Shown: positions 5,215-6,044 of the stretch, one piece after another
Numbering within the stretch: the first letter of the stretch is position 1
Layout: every line of letters starts with the position of its first letter
NCBI GenBank assembly: GCA_001781715.1
Contig: MFMD01000016.1
Location: forward strand, 1 to 6,044
DNA length: 6,044 nucleotides
Direction: 5' to 3'
Origin: Candidatus Kaiserbacteria bacterium RIFCSPLOWO2_01_FULL_55_19
GTDB lineage: Bacteria; Patescibacteriota; Minisyncoccia; Phycocordibacterales; Phycocordibacteraceae
Notes under the pieces: model-generated
Seen by the model: the letters and a program-made list of their open reading frames with translations, nothing else
Told to the model about the DNA's origin: nothing
The model's database searches: none
Position numbers and translations under genes: made by a program

Positions 5215-5966
5215 CCGCCGAAATCAAGCAAACCCAGATGAAGGGTAGGGAGGTGCGTACAGAAGATTTTGTCTTAGAAAAGAACATATTTAACAACATA
5301 TTTGGAAAGGACATTCGGAGAGTATTTATCTACAAGAAGGCCGAGCGGCTCGCCAAAGTCATCCACCTCATCACCCCCGCCTTTACAGAATCGGCCTCAC
5401 TAGGGGGTCGTATTGACGCGATTGTTACCGGCCTTGTTGATGCGGCAATCCTGCCGTCAGGAGAGACCCGTACGGCACTCTCCCGCGAATTGCTTGCCCT
5501 CTCAAGCGTCCTTTCTATCGCGCGGACGGGCGGCTTACTGTCGGCGATGAATGCGGACCTTATTACCCGTGAAGCCCATATGCTGCTTCAAGAAGTGGCT
5601 GCTTATGAAGAGCCACGACTCTCCCTTGAAGAGTCGCCAACGCTCTCCGGCATCGCTAAAAAGATCTCCCAAGCATCTCCATCGCATCCAACTCCTGCAC
5701 TTTCGAAACGCGCAATTTCCGTACATTCCGCCAGAGGCGGAAAGGGACATATAAAGGACACCGAATCCAATAGCGGTATAAAGGACAGACGGGATGCGAT
5801 TCTTTCGGTCATAAAGGACAAGGGGAGGGCGAGCATAAAAGACATTTCCACACATATACGCACCGTTTCTGAAAAAACCATTCAGCGTGAGCTCCTCGCG
5901 CTGATTACGCTCGGCATCGTGTCTAAACAGGGCGAGCGCCGGTGGAGCACCTACTCCCTTGCGTAG
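5184..5966 (+). CDS. HTH-domain transcriptional regulator (DeoR/winged-helix-like), divergent from ftsK
   Basis: A soluble 260-residue protein. Residues 28-145 look all-helical (FVLEKNIFNNIFGKDIRRVF, then AERLAKVIHLITPAF and two more helices to EVAAYEE), with no family I can name. A polar Ser/Pro-rich linker follows (about 146-200). The C-terminus (202-258) is a winged helix-turn-helix: RRDAILSVIKDKG, ASIKDISTHI, recognition helix SEKTIQRELLALITLGIV, and the wing GERRWSTYSL. The tripeptide IKD occurs at 190, 199, 210 and 218. I associate this kind of HTH protein with Parcubacteria-type genomes, from memory only. The true start is uncertain: ATG 5184 begins inside a repeat pair and the first 18 residues look unlike the rest. 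ATG 5238 (Met19) would leave a leader of about 60 nt holding the repeats. Neither start has a convincing Shine-Dalgarno. It is probably a DNA-binding regulator, perhaps of itself and of ftsK; the target is unproven. Confidence 0.86.
   Translation: MGHNQLDIGHTAEIKQTQMKGREVRTEDFVLEKNIFNNIFGKDIRRVFIYKKAERLAKVIHLITPAFTESASLGGRIDAIVTGLVDAAILPSGETRTALSRELLALSSVLSIARTGGLLSAMNADLITREAHMLLQEVAAYEEPRLSLEESPTLSGIAKKISQASPSHPTPALSKRAISVHSARGGKGHIKDTESNSGIKDRRDAILSVIKDKGRASIKDISTHIRTVSEKTIQRELLALITLGIVSKQGERRWSTYSLA
5751..5844 (+). repeat. Four in-frame copies of ATAAARGACA inside the HTH gene
   Basis: ATAAAGGACA occurs exactly at 5751-5760, 5778-5787 and 5811-5820, and as ATAAAAGACA at 5835-5844. Spacings are 27, 33 and 24 bp, all multiples of three, and every copy encodes IKD. 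A GGACATA at 5745-5751 abuts the first copy, linking this cluster to the TATRGGACATA repeats at the gene start. Confidence 0.75.
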
Positions 5967-6044
5967 CGGGGAGGTTTTGACTCCGAGAAGGGTCTTTGCT
6001 ACTATGGCTCTTGTGATAGCGATTGGGGCATAGGAACGAGAAAA
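5967..6044. other. Non-coding right end of the window
   Basis: There is no gene in these 78 bases; the only ATG (6004) opens a nine-codon frame. No convincing terminator follows the HTH gene: GGAG and CTCC around 5971-5984 form at most a 4-bp stem with no T-run after it. The stretch mainly holds the rightward promoter described separately. Confidence 0.7.
5977..6005 (+). promoter_or_regulatory. Strong sigma-70-type promoter pointing out of the window
   Basis: TTGACT (5977-5982, 5/6 to TTGACA) is separated by exactly 17 bp from TACTAT (6000-6005, 4/6 to TATAAT, a commonly functional variant), with a TGC extended -10 at 5997-5999. Transcription would start near 6012. The gene it serves lies beyond the window; it may be a protein gene or a stable RNA. 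Confidence 0.6.

Noticed and set aside
5971..5984. GGAG/CTCC hairpin after the HTH gene as a terminator
   Set aside because: The stem is only 4 bp and has no following T-run; the T residues lie in the loop and belong to the -35 element of the next promoter.

Overview
The window looks like a gene-dense piece of a bacterial chromosome, about half GC, with ordinary housekeeping and envelope genes on both strands. Gene content, tight spacing, scarce Shine-Dalgarno sequences and a regulator of a type I associate with Candidate Phyla Radiation genomes suggest a Patescibacteria/Parcubacteria-like organism. This placement is an inference, and no rRNA or marker-tree evidence is available here. TGA ends one gene and TAG or TAA end the others, with no sign of an altered genetic code.

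Layout. Bases 1-565 (+) hold the 3' end of a sigma-70 family gene (region 4 only), overlapping a two-helix membrane protein of 117 residues. This pair meets the leftward cluster tail to tail: the two stop codons share the tetramer CTAG at 562-565. The minus-strand cluster reads, in transcription order, ftsK (5085 to 2875), a small membrane-anchored Ig-like protein (2868 to 2545), recA (2503 to 1457) and a short nucleotide-sugar dehydrogenase (1416 to 562). Spacings are 6, 41 and 40 nt, so a single operon with possible internal initiation before recA is plausible. An imperfect hairpin lies just after recA. A 98-bp divergent control region (5086-5183) separates ftsK from a rightward 260-residue HTH regulator (5184-5966). 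The last 78 bases carry no gene but do contain a very good sigma-70-type promoter pointing out of the window.

Functional picture. FtsK (chromosome translocation at the septum) and RecA (recombination and repair) form a chromosome-maintenance block with a small periplasmic or surface protein of unknown role between them. The dehydrogenase probably supplies a sugar acid for surface polysaccharide. The HTH regulator faces ftsK. Its promoter and start carry a 15-bp dyad and two TATRGGACATA repeats exactly 21 bp apart. A related motif (ATAAAGGACA) recurs four times in frame inside the gene, each copy encoding IKD. This regulator and its repeat system is the most interesting part of the window. No CRISPR array, IS element, tRNA or rRNA gene is visible.
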